Assembly (NCBI GenBank): GCA_038204465.1
Contig: JBBRCX010000001.1
Span: 66,178-130,177 of the forward strand
Length of the DNA stretch: 64,000 nucleotides
Reading direction: 5' to 3'
Source: JBBRCX01 sp038204465
Lineage (GTDB): Bacteria > Planctomycetota > Phycisphaerae > Tepidisphaerales > Tepidisphaeraceae
The notes beneath the pieces are model-generated. The model saw only the letters and a program-made list of their open reading frames with translations. It did no database searches and was not told where the DNA came from. Positions 46,510-55,358 of the stretch are shown in pieces. The first letter of the stretch is position 1, and each line of letters begins with the position of its first letter. The translations under genes were made by a program, and so were the position numbers.

Positions 46510-48231
46510 TCACATCTGCTCCGGATGCCCGATTCCGAGCAGGTCCAATCCCAGCGACAGCGTCTTGGCAGTCGCGTCGCACAACAGCAGTCGGCTGCTA
46601 CGCGTCGGCTCAGTGCTTTTAAGGACATCGCAGTTCTCATAAAACGAGCTGAATCGCGTCGCCAGCTCATAGAGGTACGCGCACAGATGGTGCGGCTTGA
46701 GCTCCCGCGCAACCAGCGAAATGACCTCGCCGAAGCGCAGAACGTGCTTCGCCAGCGCCAACTCAAAGGGCGACTCCAGCGAAATCTCCGGCCCGCGGAC
46801 CGACTCCCGAGCGATGCCTCCTTTTCGGAAGATCGAACAGATCCGCGCGTGGGCATATTGCAGGTAAGGCGCTGTATTCCCGTCCAGCGCCAACATCTTC
46901 TGCCAGTCGAAGATGTAGTCGCTCACCCGGTCCTTGTTCAAATCGAAGTACTTGGTCGCGCCAATGCCGACCGCCCGCGCGATCGATCGCCGCTGCGATT
47001 CCGGGAGTTCCGGACTCTTCTCATTCACCAGGGCCGCCGCACGTTCCTCCGCCTCATCGAGCACGCCTTCGAGCGTCTGCGCATCCCCCTCGCGCGCTTT
47101 CAATGGCTTTCCATCGGGCCCAAGGATCGTGCCGAATGTCGCATGATCGAGTTGCACGCCCTCGACCCAACCGGCCTTCCTCGCCGCGCCGAAGACCTGT
47201 GAAAAGTGCTGCATCTGCCGCGCGTCGGTCACATAGATCAGGCGCTGAGCATGCAGCCCGCGCACCCGGTAACGCAGCGCCGCCAGGTCGGTCGTCGCGT
47301 AGCCGTAGCCGCCGTCGCGCTTCTGGATGATCAGCGGCGCTTCAAATCCTTCCACCCACACGACGGTCGCGCCGTCGCTCTCAACCGCGACGCCCTTTTC
47401 CCGCAACTCGCGGACGACGTCCGCGAGCATCGCGTTGTAAAATGACTCTCCCCGCTCATGTTCGCGCGTGAGAGTGACATTCATGCGCTCATAAAGCGGC
47501 TGGAAATGCGAGCGGCTCTGCTCGACGATGCGCCCCCACAGCGCCTTCTCCTGCGCCTCCCCCGCCTGCAGTCGCACGACCGCCCCGCGCGATTCGTCCG
47601 CAAACGCGGGATCGGAATCAAACTTCTGCCGCGCCCTCTTGTAGAACGTGTTCAAGTCGGAAACGTCCGAAGCCGCGTCGCCGGCCTCCTTCAGATAGGC
47701 CAGCAGCATTCCAAATTGGGTGCCCCAGTCGCCTATGTGATTCTGGCGGATAACTTGATGGCCCTCGAACTCGAGCAATCGCGCCAGTGCGTCGCCGATG
47801 TTTGTTGAACGCAGATGTCCAATGTGCATCTTTTTCGCGACGTTGGGACCGGAATAATCGACGACCACTGTCTGAGGATCTCTGACTGATTCATTCCCGA
47901 GCCGCGGGTCGCGATTTGCTTCCAGCACTTGCCTGCTAAGCCAGCCAGTCGCGAGCCGGACGTTGATGAAACCCGGTCCGGCGATCGTCACCTCCTGGGC
48001 CGTCTCGCCCAAATTCAGCTTCTCTTTGATCTGCTCGGCGATCGCCCGCGGATTCGTCTTTTGCCCTGTCTTCTCCGCGACCTGCTTTGCCAATCCCATC
48101 GCCGCGTTCGACTGATAGTCGCCAAACTTTTCGTTCTGGGCCGGCCCCACGAGGGGATCGGCGTCGATGTCCAACGCGGCGCGGATGGCGATTCGGAAAG
48201 CCGCATCCAGCTGGTCAGTAATGGTTTGCAT
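46510..48231 (-). CDS. argS: Arginine-tRNA ligase
   Basis: The 573-residue class I synthetase attaches arginine to tRNA-Arg. HIGH is at about 136-139 (KKMHIGHLRSTNIGDALAR), with VVDYSGPNVAKKM before it, and the C-terminal DALR anticodon-binding domain is seen in AKYFDLNKDRVSDYIFDWQKMLALDGNTAPYLQYAHARICS. The KMSKR loop is replaced by a form that starts GPDGKPLKAREGD, as is usual for ArgRS. The start is the ATG at 48231 (MQTITDQLDAAF). Its promoter lies in the 64-bp gap shared with the divergent gene at 48296. Confidence 0.95.
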   Translation of the reverse strand: MQTITDQLDAAFRIAIRAALDIDADPLVGPAQNEKFGDYQSNAAMGLAKQVAEKTGQKTNPRAIAEQIKEKLNLGETAQEVTIAGPGFINVRLATGWLSRQVLEANRDPRLGNESVRDPQTVVVDYSGPNVAKKMHIGHLRSTNIGDALARLLEFEGHQVIRQNHIGDWGTQFGMLLAYLKEAGDAASDVSDLNTFYKRARQKFDSDPAFADESRGAVVRLQAGEAQEKALWGRIVEQSRSHFQPLYERMNVTLTREHERGESFYNAMLADVVRELREKGVAVESDGATVVWVEGFEAPLIIQKRDGGYGYATTDLAALRYRVRGLHAQRLIYVTDARQMQHFSQVFGAARKAGWVEGVQLDHATFGTILGPDGKPLKAREGDAQTLEGVLDEAEERAAALVNEKSPELPESQRRSIARAVGIGATKYFDLNKDRVSDYIFDWQKMLALDGNTAPYLQYAHARICSIFRKGGIARESVRGPEISLESPFELALAKHVLRFGEVISLVARELKPHHLCAYLYELATRFSSFYENCDVLKSTEPTRSSRLLLCDATAKTLSLGLDLLGIGHPEQM

Positions 48232-48295
48232 GGGAACGGAAACGCCGCGGCCGGCTTCATTCCGCCGGCGGACGCAACTATGATGAGCCCGACGC

Positions 48296-48703
48296 ATGCT
48301 ACAGCAGATCGGAGAGTATCTCCACGGTGAGTCCCAGGACGACATCGGCGCATTCTTAAGGATGAGCTGGCCTTATGACTTCTCGTCGATTCGGCCGATG
48401 GCGGTTCGGGGCGAGCGCGAACTGATCGTGTGGTTCGACACCAACGCTGGCGCCGCCGCCTTGCAGCGTCGCTGTGACGATCTCGCCGACCTGGAATTCA
48501 TTGAGAACAGTGGCTCGCGGTGGGACCCGCGAGGAGGGGGCCGGATGATCTGCACCTGCGGAAGCGATCTGCATGAAGTGTCAGTTGGCATGCAACCGGC
48601 CGGCGAAGGGACGACCGCCTGGATCGTCGTCGGAACGCGCTGCCCGCGCTGCGGCATGCTCGCTTCGCCACTTGACTGGAACGTCACGCCGCAGGCGCCC
48701 TGA
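48296..48703 (+). CDS. Small protein with zinc-ribbon-like cysteines
   Basis: I do not recognise this 135-residue protein. Residues 83-114 hold a CxC...CxxC pattern (ICTCGSDLHEVSVG, GTRCPRCGML) that could form a zinc ribbon, and residues 35-75 look like a beta-rich sheet (AVRGERELIVWFDTNAGAAALQRRCDDLADLEFI). No signal peptide. The ATG at 48296 is divergent from argS. It lies upstream of the S41 protease gene on the same strand, but the gap and a promoter-like TATAAT near 48787 suggest separate transcripts. Confidence 0.62.
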   Translation: MLQQIGEYLHGESQDDIGAFLRMSWPYDFSSIRPMAVRGERELIVWFDTNAGAAALQRRCDDLADLEFIENSGSRWDPRGGGRMICTCGSDLHEVSVGMQPAGEGTTAWIVVGTRCPRCGMLASPLDWNVTPQAP

Positions 48704-48871
48704 TCGTTTCAGTTCAGACCAGAACCCTGAGCAGTTGACGGCGTCTAAACAGTGTGGCAGCCGCGTTTTCTTAAGCACAGGGCCGGCTATAATGAACATC
48801 GCGCCGGGCCGCAGGTGAGCGAAGGATGGGTGGACCCTGCCGCGGTGATTCTCGCGAAAAAGGATGACTTC

Positions 48872-51121
48872 ATGGACTTTTTCTTCCGCCGGTGGTGTCT
48901 GGTGGGGGCAACTCTGGGCCTCACTACCCTGCTGTTGTGCCCGCCGGCCCGCTCCGACAGCAAAGGCGAGCAGCCTCAGGCATCGATCGACCGCCTCAAG
49001 ACCGAGGCTTGGGACGCGCTCAAGATCGGGCAGTTCGACCTGTCGAACAAACTCCTCGGTGAAGCCGCGGAGATGTCCCATGATCCGGCCATCACCCAGA
49101 TGGCCGACTGGACCCGCAAGTTCGAAAGCCAGCGGCAGGAATTCGTCGCGGAGCGCCGTAAGCAGTATGACAAGGCCGTCGGCGATGTGAAGCTTCTCGA
49201 AGACAAAGGCAAGGGCGACTATGCGATCGATGCCGCGGCCCGGGCATTCCTTCTCGCCGCCGACAAGAAAGCGTTCCACGAAGAGCCGTGGGTCGACGCG
49301 CTGATCAAAAAGACCGTCGACAAGGCGCGCCAGTACGATCAGAACGAACAATGGCTCAAGGCGCTTCGACTGTACTCCGACCTTGGCTCCGTCGAGCCGG
49401 CAAATCCTGAGTGGAAAGAGCGGCTCAAGCTCGCCACGCGCCGCGTCCGCTTGCTCGCGCTTTACACTCCCGATGCGCTCAAGGCCCTGCAGGAGTCGGA
49501 GTCTAAAGATCGCGAAGAAGTCGATGCGCTGCTTCACCCTTCGACGCAGCCGAGCACTCAGGTCGCCAAGGAGGCCGCCGGCGAAGCCGACAGCTTCCGC
49601 CTCGACTGGCATGAGACGCTGCGCGGCATCCGGCTGGACATGCTCAGGGATGCCCTGCAGGACGCGTGGAAAAACTACTACCGCGACGTGAGCTACCAGA
49701 AGCTCGCCGTCGGCGGCCTCAATGGGCTGCAGGCGCTGGCGACCACCAAGGGCCTGGAGAAGGCTTTCCCAAAGCTGGGTGATGCCGATAAGCGCATCTC
49801 GTTCCTGAGGACCGTTGACGAGCTGATGGACAAGGCGAAGGACGCGAAAGGCCCGAGCGAACAGTACGTGCTGCAAAGCACTCTTGCCCATTTGGAAACC
49901 GCCAACGCCGACACCGTTCAGCTTCCACGTGAAGTCCTCGTCAGCGAATTCGCCGACGGCGCGTTCGGCGAGCTCGATCCGTTCAGCAGCATGATCTGGC
50001 CAAGCGACCTCGAGGAATTCAACAAGGCCACGCAGGGCGAATTCAGCGGAGTGGGAATCCAGATTCAGAGCGAAGAGGACGGTAGTCTCAAGGTCGTCAG
50101 CCCGCTCGAAGACAGCCCCGCTTACAAGGCAGGCATCAAGGCCGGCGACATCATTACCCACATCAATGGTAAGAACGCCAAGGGAATCACCCTGAACCAG
50201 GCCGTGAAGTCCATCACCGGAGCGAAGGGAACATCGGTCATCCTCACTGTCCGTGCAACCGACGCGAAAGTCCGCGACCACACCATCCGCCGCGAGACGA
50301 TCAAGGTCGCGAGCATCAAGGGCTGGCTGCATCGTCCGGGCGGCGGCTGGGAATATTTCGTCGATCGCGATCAAAAGATCGGCTACCTCCGCATGACCAA
50401 TTTCACCAAGGACACCGCGAAGGAGCTCGACTCCGCGATCGACCAACTCGAGAGCACCGGCGCCCGCGCACTGATCCTCGACCTGCGCTATAACCCGGGC
50501 GGGCTCCTCAACGCCGCCACCGACGTCGCCGACAAGTTCCTTCACGACGGCGTCATCGTCAGCACGCGGCCTGACCGCGACACCGGCAACCCCGCCACCG
50601 AGTCGCGCGCCACCAACAGCCAGACCGACTGCAACATGGAACTGGTCGTGCTCGTCAACCAGTACTCGGCCAGCGCCAGTGAAATCGTTTCCGGCGCACT
50701 CAAGGACCTGCACCGCGCGCGGGTCGTCGGCGAGCGAACCTTCGGCAAGGGCAGCGTGCAGATGCTCTTCCCCCTCAACAATCACACCGCTTATCTCAAG
50801 CTCACGACGAGCCATTACTATCTCCCCAGCGGGCGCTGCATTCACCGCGAGGAGAACTCCACCGAGTGGGGTGTCGATCCGGACGTAAAGGTCGAGATGA
50901 CGCCCGAGCAGATGCGCGCCGCGATCGACGCGCGTCAGGACCTCGACGTGCTCCGTGACGCGAGCGTGCCGCCCGCCGAAGGTGAAACGCCCAGGTTGCG
51001 CGACGAGCCAAAGGGAGTCGAAGCCGCGGTCGCTCCGAAGAAGGACCTGCTCTCGAGCGACCCTCAGCTATCCGCAGCGGTATTGCTGCTGCGGCTTAAG
51101 CTGGCTGGAGCGGAACTTTGA
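48872..51121 (+). CDS. S41-family C-terminal processing peptidase (PDZ protease)
   Basis: The 749-residue exported protease begins MDFFFRRWCLVGATLGLTTLLLCPPARS, a signal peptide. After an unusually long helical N-terminal region (residues 30 to about 385) come a PDZ domain (about 390-475, GEFSGVGIQIQSEEDGSLKVVSPLEDSPAYKAGIKAGDIITHING) and the S41 catalytic domain. The catalytic Ser is in NQYSASASEIVSG near 599 and the Lys in ERTFGKGSVQ near 625, as in CtpA/Tsp. ALILDLRYNPGGLL is the family motif. AAGGATG lies before the ATG at 48872. The helical extension may bind a partner. Role: processing of exported proteins in the cell envelope. Confidence 0.92.
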   Translation: MDFFFRRWCLVGATLGLTTLLLCPPARSDSKGEQPQASIDRLKTEAWDALKIGQFDLSNKLLGEAAEMSHDPAITQMADWTRKFESQRQEFVAERRKQYDKAVGDVKLLEDKGKGDYAIDAAARAFLLAADKKAFHEEPWVDALIKKTVDKARQYDQNEQWLKALRLYSDLGSVEPANPEWKERLKLATRRVRLLALYTPDALKALQESESKDREEVDALLHPSTQPSTQVAKEAAGEADSFRLDWHETLRGIRLDMLRDALQDAWKNYYRDVSYQKLAVGGLNGLQALATTKGLEKAFPKLGDADKRISFLRTVDELMDKAKDAKGPSEQYVLQSTLAHLETANADTVQLPREVLVSEFADGAFGELDPFSSMIWPSDLEEFNKATQGEFSGVGIQIQSEEDGSLKVVSPLEDSPAYKAGIKAGDIITHINGKNAKGITLNQAVKSITGAKGTSVILTVRATDAKVRDHTIRRETIKVASIKGWLHRPGGGWEYFVDRDQKIGYLRMTNFTKDTAKELDSAIDQLESTGARALILDLRYNPGGLLNAATDVADKFLHDGVIVSTRPDRDTGNPATESRATNSQTDCNMELVVLVNQYSASASEIVSGALKDLHRARVVGERTFGKGSVQMLFPLNNHTAYLKLTTSHYYLPSGRCIHREENSTEWGVDPDVKVEMTPEQMRAAIDARQDLDVLRDASVPPAEGETPRLRDEPKGVEAAVAPKKDLLSSDPQLSAAVLLLRLKLAGAEL

Positions 51122-51145
51122 GGCTGCCGGATGGAATTGAAGCAC

Positions 51146-51174
51146 CGGCGGGTCCCCTTCCGCCGCTCTCCTTT
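51146..51174 (+). terminator. Possible terminator after the S41 gene
   Basis: CGGCGG/CCGCCG form a stem with an 8-nt loop 24 bases after the S41 stop, followed by a CTCTCCTTTTG tract. Confidence 0.45.
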
Positions 51175-51193
51175 TGCGCCGCTTTCGGCCCAA

Positions 51194-51541
51194 TCACGAT
51201 GCCTTCTTGTCGTCCGAAAGTTGCAACGTTGCCAGAGCGGTGGTGACGTTGTCGCTGAAGTCGAAGACCTTATCCAATCCGGTGATCAAGAACGCGCCCC
51301 ACACTTGCGTCCCCACGTTGCACATTACCAGCCGGGCGTTCGATGAGACCATTCGTTGCCGCAGCTTGAGCAGCCGGGCGATGTTCGAAGAGTTGACGAA
51401 ACGCACCGTACCGAAGTCCAGCACTGCGTTGACCGCGCCCGGTGCCGCGGATGCCTCGACGGCTTCCAGGTCTTCCGTCAACTGCGGATCGTCGGCCAGG
51501 TGAACCACAACCACATTCTCCGACCATTTCTCCAGCGGCAT
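51194..51541 (-). CDS. STAS-domain anti-sigma factor antagonist
   Basis: The 115-residue STAS domain protein is of the SpoIIAA type. The conserved Ser lies in FVNSSNIARLLKLR (about residues 51 and 52), the site phosphorylated by a partner anti-sigma kinase in the family. VVVHLADDPQLTEDL, AVLDFGTVRFVNSS and WGAFLITGLDKVFDF complete the fold. No RsbW-like kinase is next to it in the window. It probably acts in partner switching that controls a sigma factor. Confidence 0.9.
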   Translation of the reverse strand: MPLEKWSENVVVVHLADDPQLTEDLEAVEASAAPGAVNAVLDFGTVRFVNSSNIARLLKLRQRMVSSNARLVMCNVGTQVWGAFLITGLDKVFDFSDNVTTALATLQLSDDKKAS

Positions 51542-51635
51542 TCATTTGCTCCTGCGCCCGTAAACTAACGGGCATGGCTCCGACTCGCAACCGCCGCTCG
51601 CGCATCGAACATCGGACAAACGTCTCGCCGCGCGT

Positions 51636-52604
51636 TCACCGGCAGCGGATCAACTCTCCATCTGTGACGCCCAGCTCGCGGCGCTTTGAGTCGATATCGT
51701 TGAGGAATCGCGCGCCGTCGCCGTAATAACCCGCGGTCGGCGCCACTTCAGGCAGGTGTCGTTTCCAGAAGGCGTTGAATCGCCGCATCATCGCTTCGCG
51801 CAGGTATTTGCTCAGCATTGACGCCGCCGCCACAGCCAGGCATTGCCCTTCCGCTTCTTCGCAGAAGATCACGCGCACCCGGTGCCCCGCGCGCTCCAGC
51901 CGGTAATCGCAGTAACCTTCGTGTTCCCGGTGCACTTCCAGCGCCCACTCTTCGAACATCAGCCGCAGCAGTGCGCCGTAATGTTCGCGCCCGCCCTGCC
52001 GGTCGCACATGATCACGAGGTCCTGCTCGCCATACGTCTTCAAAAGGAAATCGAGATGATTCGCGGCGATGGAGAACAGGGCGCTCCCCTTGTTTCGCGT
52101 GGCGTCGATCATCCGATTGAGCTGCCGCTCGAAGACCACGCGAGCGCCAAGGTGCACGCAGCGCGTCTGCGTCCGCCGCATGTGCTCCGCCAGCGCCTTC
52201 GAGAACAGCTGCACCGACATCGCATCCTGCATGATCGGAAACGCTTCGTCGCCGTCCGGCTGATACCAACGGTATTCCGACAGATCGGGCACCGCATGCG
52301 GCGCCGTGCGCGACAGGAAACAGACCAGGTCGTCGCTCCACCCCTGCCATGCCGTCGCCAGCGCCAGCACCGACCGCTCCAGTTCCTTCAAACCGCCGGC
52401 CGGCGAGTACACCACCTTGCTGTCATTGACCTGGATCTTCTTTCCACTCTTCAGCCGCTTGCGGCTCACGTACTTGTTGAGCCGCTTCCAGAGGCAAGGC
52501 AGTTCCTCCGACGGGTCCGCGTCCACTTCGAACGCGCAACACCCCACCACGAGCGGCCCCAGGAGCGGCCCGTATCCTGCTTCATCGATTCCCGCGATGA
52601 TCAT
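51636..52604 (-). CDS. RNase HII-like protein (enlarged, divergent)
   Basis: The 322-residue protein begins MIIAGIDEAGYGPLLGPLVVG, the start of RNase HII/HIII with the catalytic D7 and E8 (normally DEAGRG). A third acidic residue lies in LVIMCDRQGGREHYGALL, and the family helix AAASMLSKYLREAMMRRFN follows, in a form close to the VAAASI.AK..RD of RNase HII. The protein is about 100 residues longer than ordinary RNase HII because of insertions after residue 30 and in the middle. It may remove RNA from RNA-DNA hybrids, but activity is not certain. It is a single gene, convergent with neither neighbour. Confidence 0.78.
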   Translation of the reverse strand: MIIAGIDEAGYGPLLGPLVVGCCAFEVDADPSEELPCLWKRLNKYVSRKRLKSGKKIQVNDSKVVYSPAGGLKELERSVLALATAWQGWSDDLVCFLSRTAPHAVPDLSEYRWYQPDGDEAFPIMQDAMSVQLFSKALAEHMRRTQTRCVHLGARVVFERQLNRMIDATRNKGSALFSIAANHLDFLLKTYGEQDLVIMCDRQGGREHYGALLRLMFEEWALEVHREHEGYCDYRLERAGHRVRVIFCEEAEGQCLAVAAASMLSKYLREAMMRRFNAFWKRHLPEVAPTAGYYGDGARFLNDIDSKRRELGVTDGELIRCR

Positions 52605-52753
52605 GCGCGCGGATTATATCGATCGCCGAAAAAACGCCACGCTCACAGCCGCGCAGAAGTCAGTTTGTTCTCAATCAATCCACACGGCTGCCTCGGTCCG
52701 GTTCTCCCGCCGCGCGCCGCTCGACGAGCGCGTCGGTTGTCTTCCGTCGTCGC

Positions 52754-52781
52754 TTGACAACATTCTGCACCGGGCTAAATT
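52754..52781 (+). promoter_or_regulatory. Promoter of tRNA-Asp
   Basis: A perfect TTGACA (52754-52759) is followed after 16 bp by TAAATT (52776-52781), about 20 bp before the tRNA. Confidence 0.6.
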
Positions 52782-52799
52782 ATTCGATGCGATTGCTAC

Positions 52800-52873
<74 letters not shown>

Positions 52874-53588
52874 CTAAGGGTGGGTTGCGCGATTTCGTCG
52901 CGGAATTCGAAACGCCGCGTTGAGGATCACATATCTCGTTGCCGCCCTGCGCCACAGGCTTGCGAGCATCGCTCCAGAACTGCGGATTTCAATTCTGCCG
53001 CGATTTGCTCCCACCCTTCCCGATCATTGCTCCGATCCGCAAAGGACATCGGACGGCCGATCCATAGCGCAATTCTGAGACAGCGCGCTCGCTTCGCGCC
53101 CGGCGGGAGCGCATCGAAGGTCCCATTCAAATAACACGGCACCACTGGCACGTTCGTTCCCGCGACGAGCATGCGCATCTGGCCCCGCCATTGAGCAACT
53201 GGAGGCACAGTGTGTGCTGCCGTCGGGGTGACGCCGCCGTCGATTTGCTGCAGTCTTGATTGCGTGATGCGTGAGGCTTCCGCCGATCTGACATCGCCAG
53301 GCGATTGCCTTCGAGTTAATGGCGCGGTGTGCCCTTTGGCCCTTGCGCCTCGGTCGGTAAAGCCACGATTGTCAATCCTGGCGCTTTGTGCCGGTCGTGC
53401 CGCCGATTGCGTGTCACAAAGAACGCATTCCGCCTCGCACCCCAGCGTTCATACCCATCTGGAATTGCAAAAGATCCAACGTGGCACCATCCGCCCCGCA
53501 TGGTATTCTGTTGAACGAGAGGGCAAGCTCTCAAGCCGAAGCAATCGGCCATGTCGTTAAGTGTGATTCGTCTGAGTGAGTGTTGCGC
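52874..53588. other. Intergenic region holding only a gene remnant
   Basis: Apart from the plsC remnant (52927-53208) no credible gene or RNA was found in this 700-bp region. Confidence 0.5.
52927..53208 (-). pseudogene. C-terminal remnant of a 1-acylglycerol-3-phosphate acyltransferase (PlsC-like)
   Basis: The open frame translates to VAGTNVPVVPCYLNGTFDALPPGAKR...LRIALWIGRPMSFADRSNDREGWEQIAAEL, the typical last third of an LPLAT/PlsC enzyme (substrate-pocket motif VPVVPCYLNGTF and the C-terminal GRPM). The HxxxxD active-site motif and the membrane part are missing, and nothing that resembles them is present on the minus strand upstream. The first residues (MPPVAQWRGQM) are unlike the family. 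It is therefore a decayed 3' fragment. It starts 54 bases from the tRNA-Asp gene. Confidence 0.75.
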
Positions 53589-54023
53589 ATGGGAAGGTCA
53601 GATCCTTCTGTCCGGTGGACGGCGCAGGAACCGTCCGCCAGGAAAACTCGCGTGCTGATCGTCGAGGACGACCGCCCCAGCCGGGCGGCCATGTCGATCT
53701 TGTTCCGGCGCTACGGATACCAAACGATGTCCGCCGAGACCCTCACCGAAGCGTCAGCGCTGCTGAAGAACTGGCAACCGCACTGCATGGTGCTGGACCT
53801 GCTGCTCCCCGACGGCAACGGAATTGAACTGCTCAAGCGTGTCCAAGAGCAAGACTTGCCCGTGCGCATTGCCGTAACGACCGGCACTTCTGATCCTGGT
53901 CTTCTGGATGAAGTGCACAAGCTCCGGCCCGCCGCTCTGCTTCAGAAGCCTGCAGAATGGAACGAGATCACGGCGAAACTTGGCCTCAAGCCCGTCGAAC
54001 GCGAGCAACAATCCAATCCTTGA
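53589..54023 (+). CDS. Single-domain response regulator
   Basis: The 144-residue protein is a CheY-like receiver with no output domain. D27/D28 (LIVEDDRPS) and D70 (MVLDLLLPDG) form the acidic pocket with phospho-acceptor D70, the Thr/Ser is in AVTTGTSD near 97 to 99, and the Lys is in LLQKPAEW (K120). The first 20 residues are a basic, disordered extension. The start is uncertain (GTG at 53580 or ATG at 53589). Its cognate histidine kinase is not in the window. It overlaps the convergent gene at 53986 by 38 bases. Confidence 0.87.
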   Translation: MGRSDPSVRWTAQEPSARKTRVLIVEDDRPSRAAMSILFRRYGYQTMSAETLTEASALLKNWQPHCMVLDLLLPDGNGIELLKRVQEQDLPVRIAVTTGTSDPGLLDEVHKLRPAALLQKPAEWNEITAKLGLKPVEREQQSNP

Positions 54024-54966
54024 TGGCCATAGAGCGGTTCCACGCGCTATACCTTTCCAATACCTCGTTCGCATCCTGGAATTTCGCATAGACAATTCTG
54101 CCCGCCAGCCTCACCGGCTCTTCCACCGGATAATCTTCGATCACCCACTCAAAATCGAACGCGGGATTGTGCAGCGGATTGAAGAACAAGTGCCCCCCGG
54201 CATTCACGACGAACAGCCTGACCGCGGAATTGTCGAACATCAGCGCGACCGCATAAGGACCGACCTGCATGTAGCCCAGCGGAAGCGCCTGTTGCTCCGC
54301 GAAATAAACCGCCTGCTGATGGGAATACCCAACCGTCTCACCCGGGATGAAGTCCGCCTTCTCGCCGACAGCGCCCCACTCCCAGCGCTGGACTGTCCCC
54401 TTCGGATAAAACAGCCGCACGTCGTCCAGCGAATTCATGTAACACGACCATGCGCCCCGAAAGATCGGCCGGCCACGCTCCGGCAGGCGATGAAACGTCA
54501 ACTCGATAGTAAAGTCGAGCGCATCAGGCTCGGCCGGCGCAACATCCAGCACGTACGAGAACTGCGTCTGCGGCAGCGGGTCCAGAACCAGCCTCGCCCC
54601 GCCGGCGCGAGCTTCAATCCTTAACGGCCAGCCTCGCGGCGTACCCGCCCACACGCGATCGTCCACCGCATCGTTCTCAATCCCCTGCAGGCTGACATTC
54701 TGAAAGTTCAGCCAGCACGCCAGCGGCGCCACCACGTTGCGGCGCTCCTGTTTATGATAAAAAGTTCGAATGCCGTGATTCCCCACTCGCCGGCTGAAGG
54801 GCAACGGCTTGTGCAGCCCATATCGTGCCGCCCAGTCCTGCGACTCCGGATTGGGTGGGAGCACGAGCCCGGTATTATCGATTACCTTGGCGACCAGATC
54901 GCGCGTCTCCAGCGTCACGCTCGGGTCGTCCTCTTCCGCAACTTCCTTGATCTCCGCGTATTTCAT
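53986..54966 (-). CDS. Protein of unknown function, possibly sugar-related
   Basis: The 326-residue cytoplasmic protein has no signal peptide. I do not recognise it. It has a beta-sandwich look in the middle (LDFTIELTFHRLPERGRPIFRGAWSCYMNSLDDVRLFYPKGT, GYMQVGPYAVALMFDNSAVRLFVVNAGGHLFF), reminiscent of carbohydrate-processing or epimerase-like folds, and conserved aromatic patches. The ATG at 54966 (MKYAEIKEVAEED) is chosen over a reading to 54993. It lies near the block of sugar-metabolism-like genes, but separated by tRNA-Cys. Confidence 0.6.
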   Translation of the reverse strand: MKYAEIKEVAEEDDPSVTLETRDLVAKVIDNTGLVLPPNPESQDWAARYGLHKPLPFSRRVGNHGIRTFYHKQERRNVVAPLACWLNFQNVSLQGIENDAVDDRVWAGTPRGWPLRIEARAGGARLVLDPLPQTQFSYVLDVAPAEPDALDFTIELTFHRLPERGRPIFRGAWSCYMNSLDDVRLFYPKGTVQRWEWGAVGEKADFIPGETVGYSHQQAVYFAEQQALPLGYMQVGPYAVALMFDNSAVRLFVVNAGGHLFFNPLHNPAFDFEWVIEDYPVEEPVRLAGRIVYAKFQDANEVLERYSAWNRSMAIKDWIVARVRRA

Positions 54967-55191
54967 CAACGAGTCCCCTACCAATGCGAGCACACGCCAA
55001 GAATGACTCCTTCATCGCGACGAGGTCAATCTCCTGCTGCGCCAACAGCCAAGACCGGCTCAACCCTCTGCCGGCGCCGCGGCAGCCATCTCAGCCTCCA
55101 CGATATCTTTCAAGCGCAGCATCGCATCGCCGCCGCCCACCGCCGCCCGACTTGATCGATCCCCAAAACGTCGATAGTCTGCTCGAAACCC

Positions 55192-55265
55192 GGCCGAGTA
55201 CCCAAGCGGACTAAGGGGACGGATTGCAAATCCGTTATTCGTCGGTTCGAATCCGACCTCGGCCT
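55192..55265 (+). tRNA. tRNA-Cys (GCA)
   Basis: Acceptor GGCCGAG/CTCGGCC, anticodon arm ACGGA-TTGCAAA-TCCGT with anticodon GCA, T-arm GTCGG-TTCGAAT-CCGAC, discriminator T (a tRNA-Cys identity base). CCA is not encoded. Confidence 0.95.
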
Positions 55266-55358
55266 CTTTGCACCGTTCGTTTACTGCGTAGCATCGCGGC
55301 CCGATTTCACCGTACGCGTCACCGAGCGAAATCGACTAAACGGCTTCTTCCCGGCGCT

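Noticed and set aside
48581..50845. 754-residue open frame on the minus strand
   Set aside because: It is antisense to the S41 protease gene, which has a signal peptide, PDZ and catalytic motifs. Long antisense frames are expected in high-GC DNA with strong codon bias.
53210..53560. 116-residue plus-strand frame
   Set aside because: It has no ribosome-binding site or recognisable domain and is likely random.
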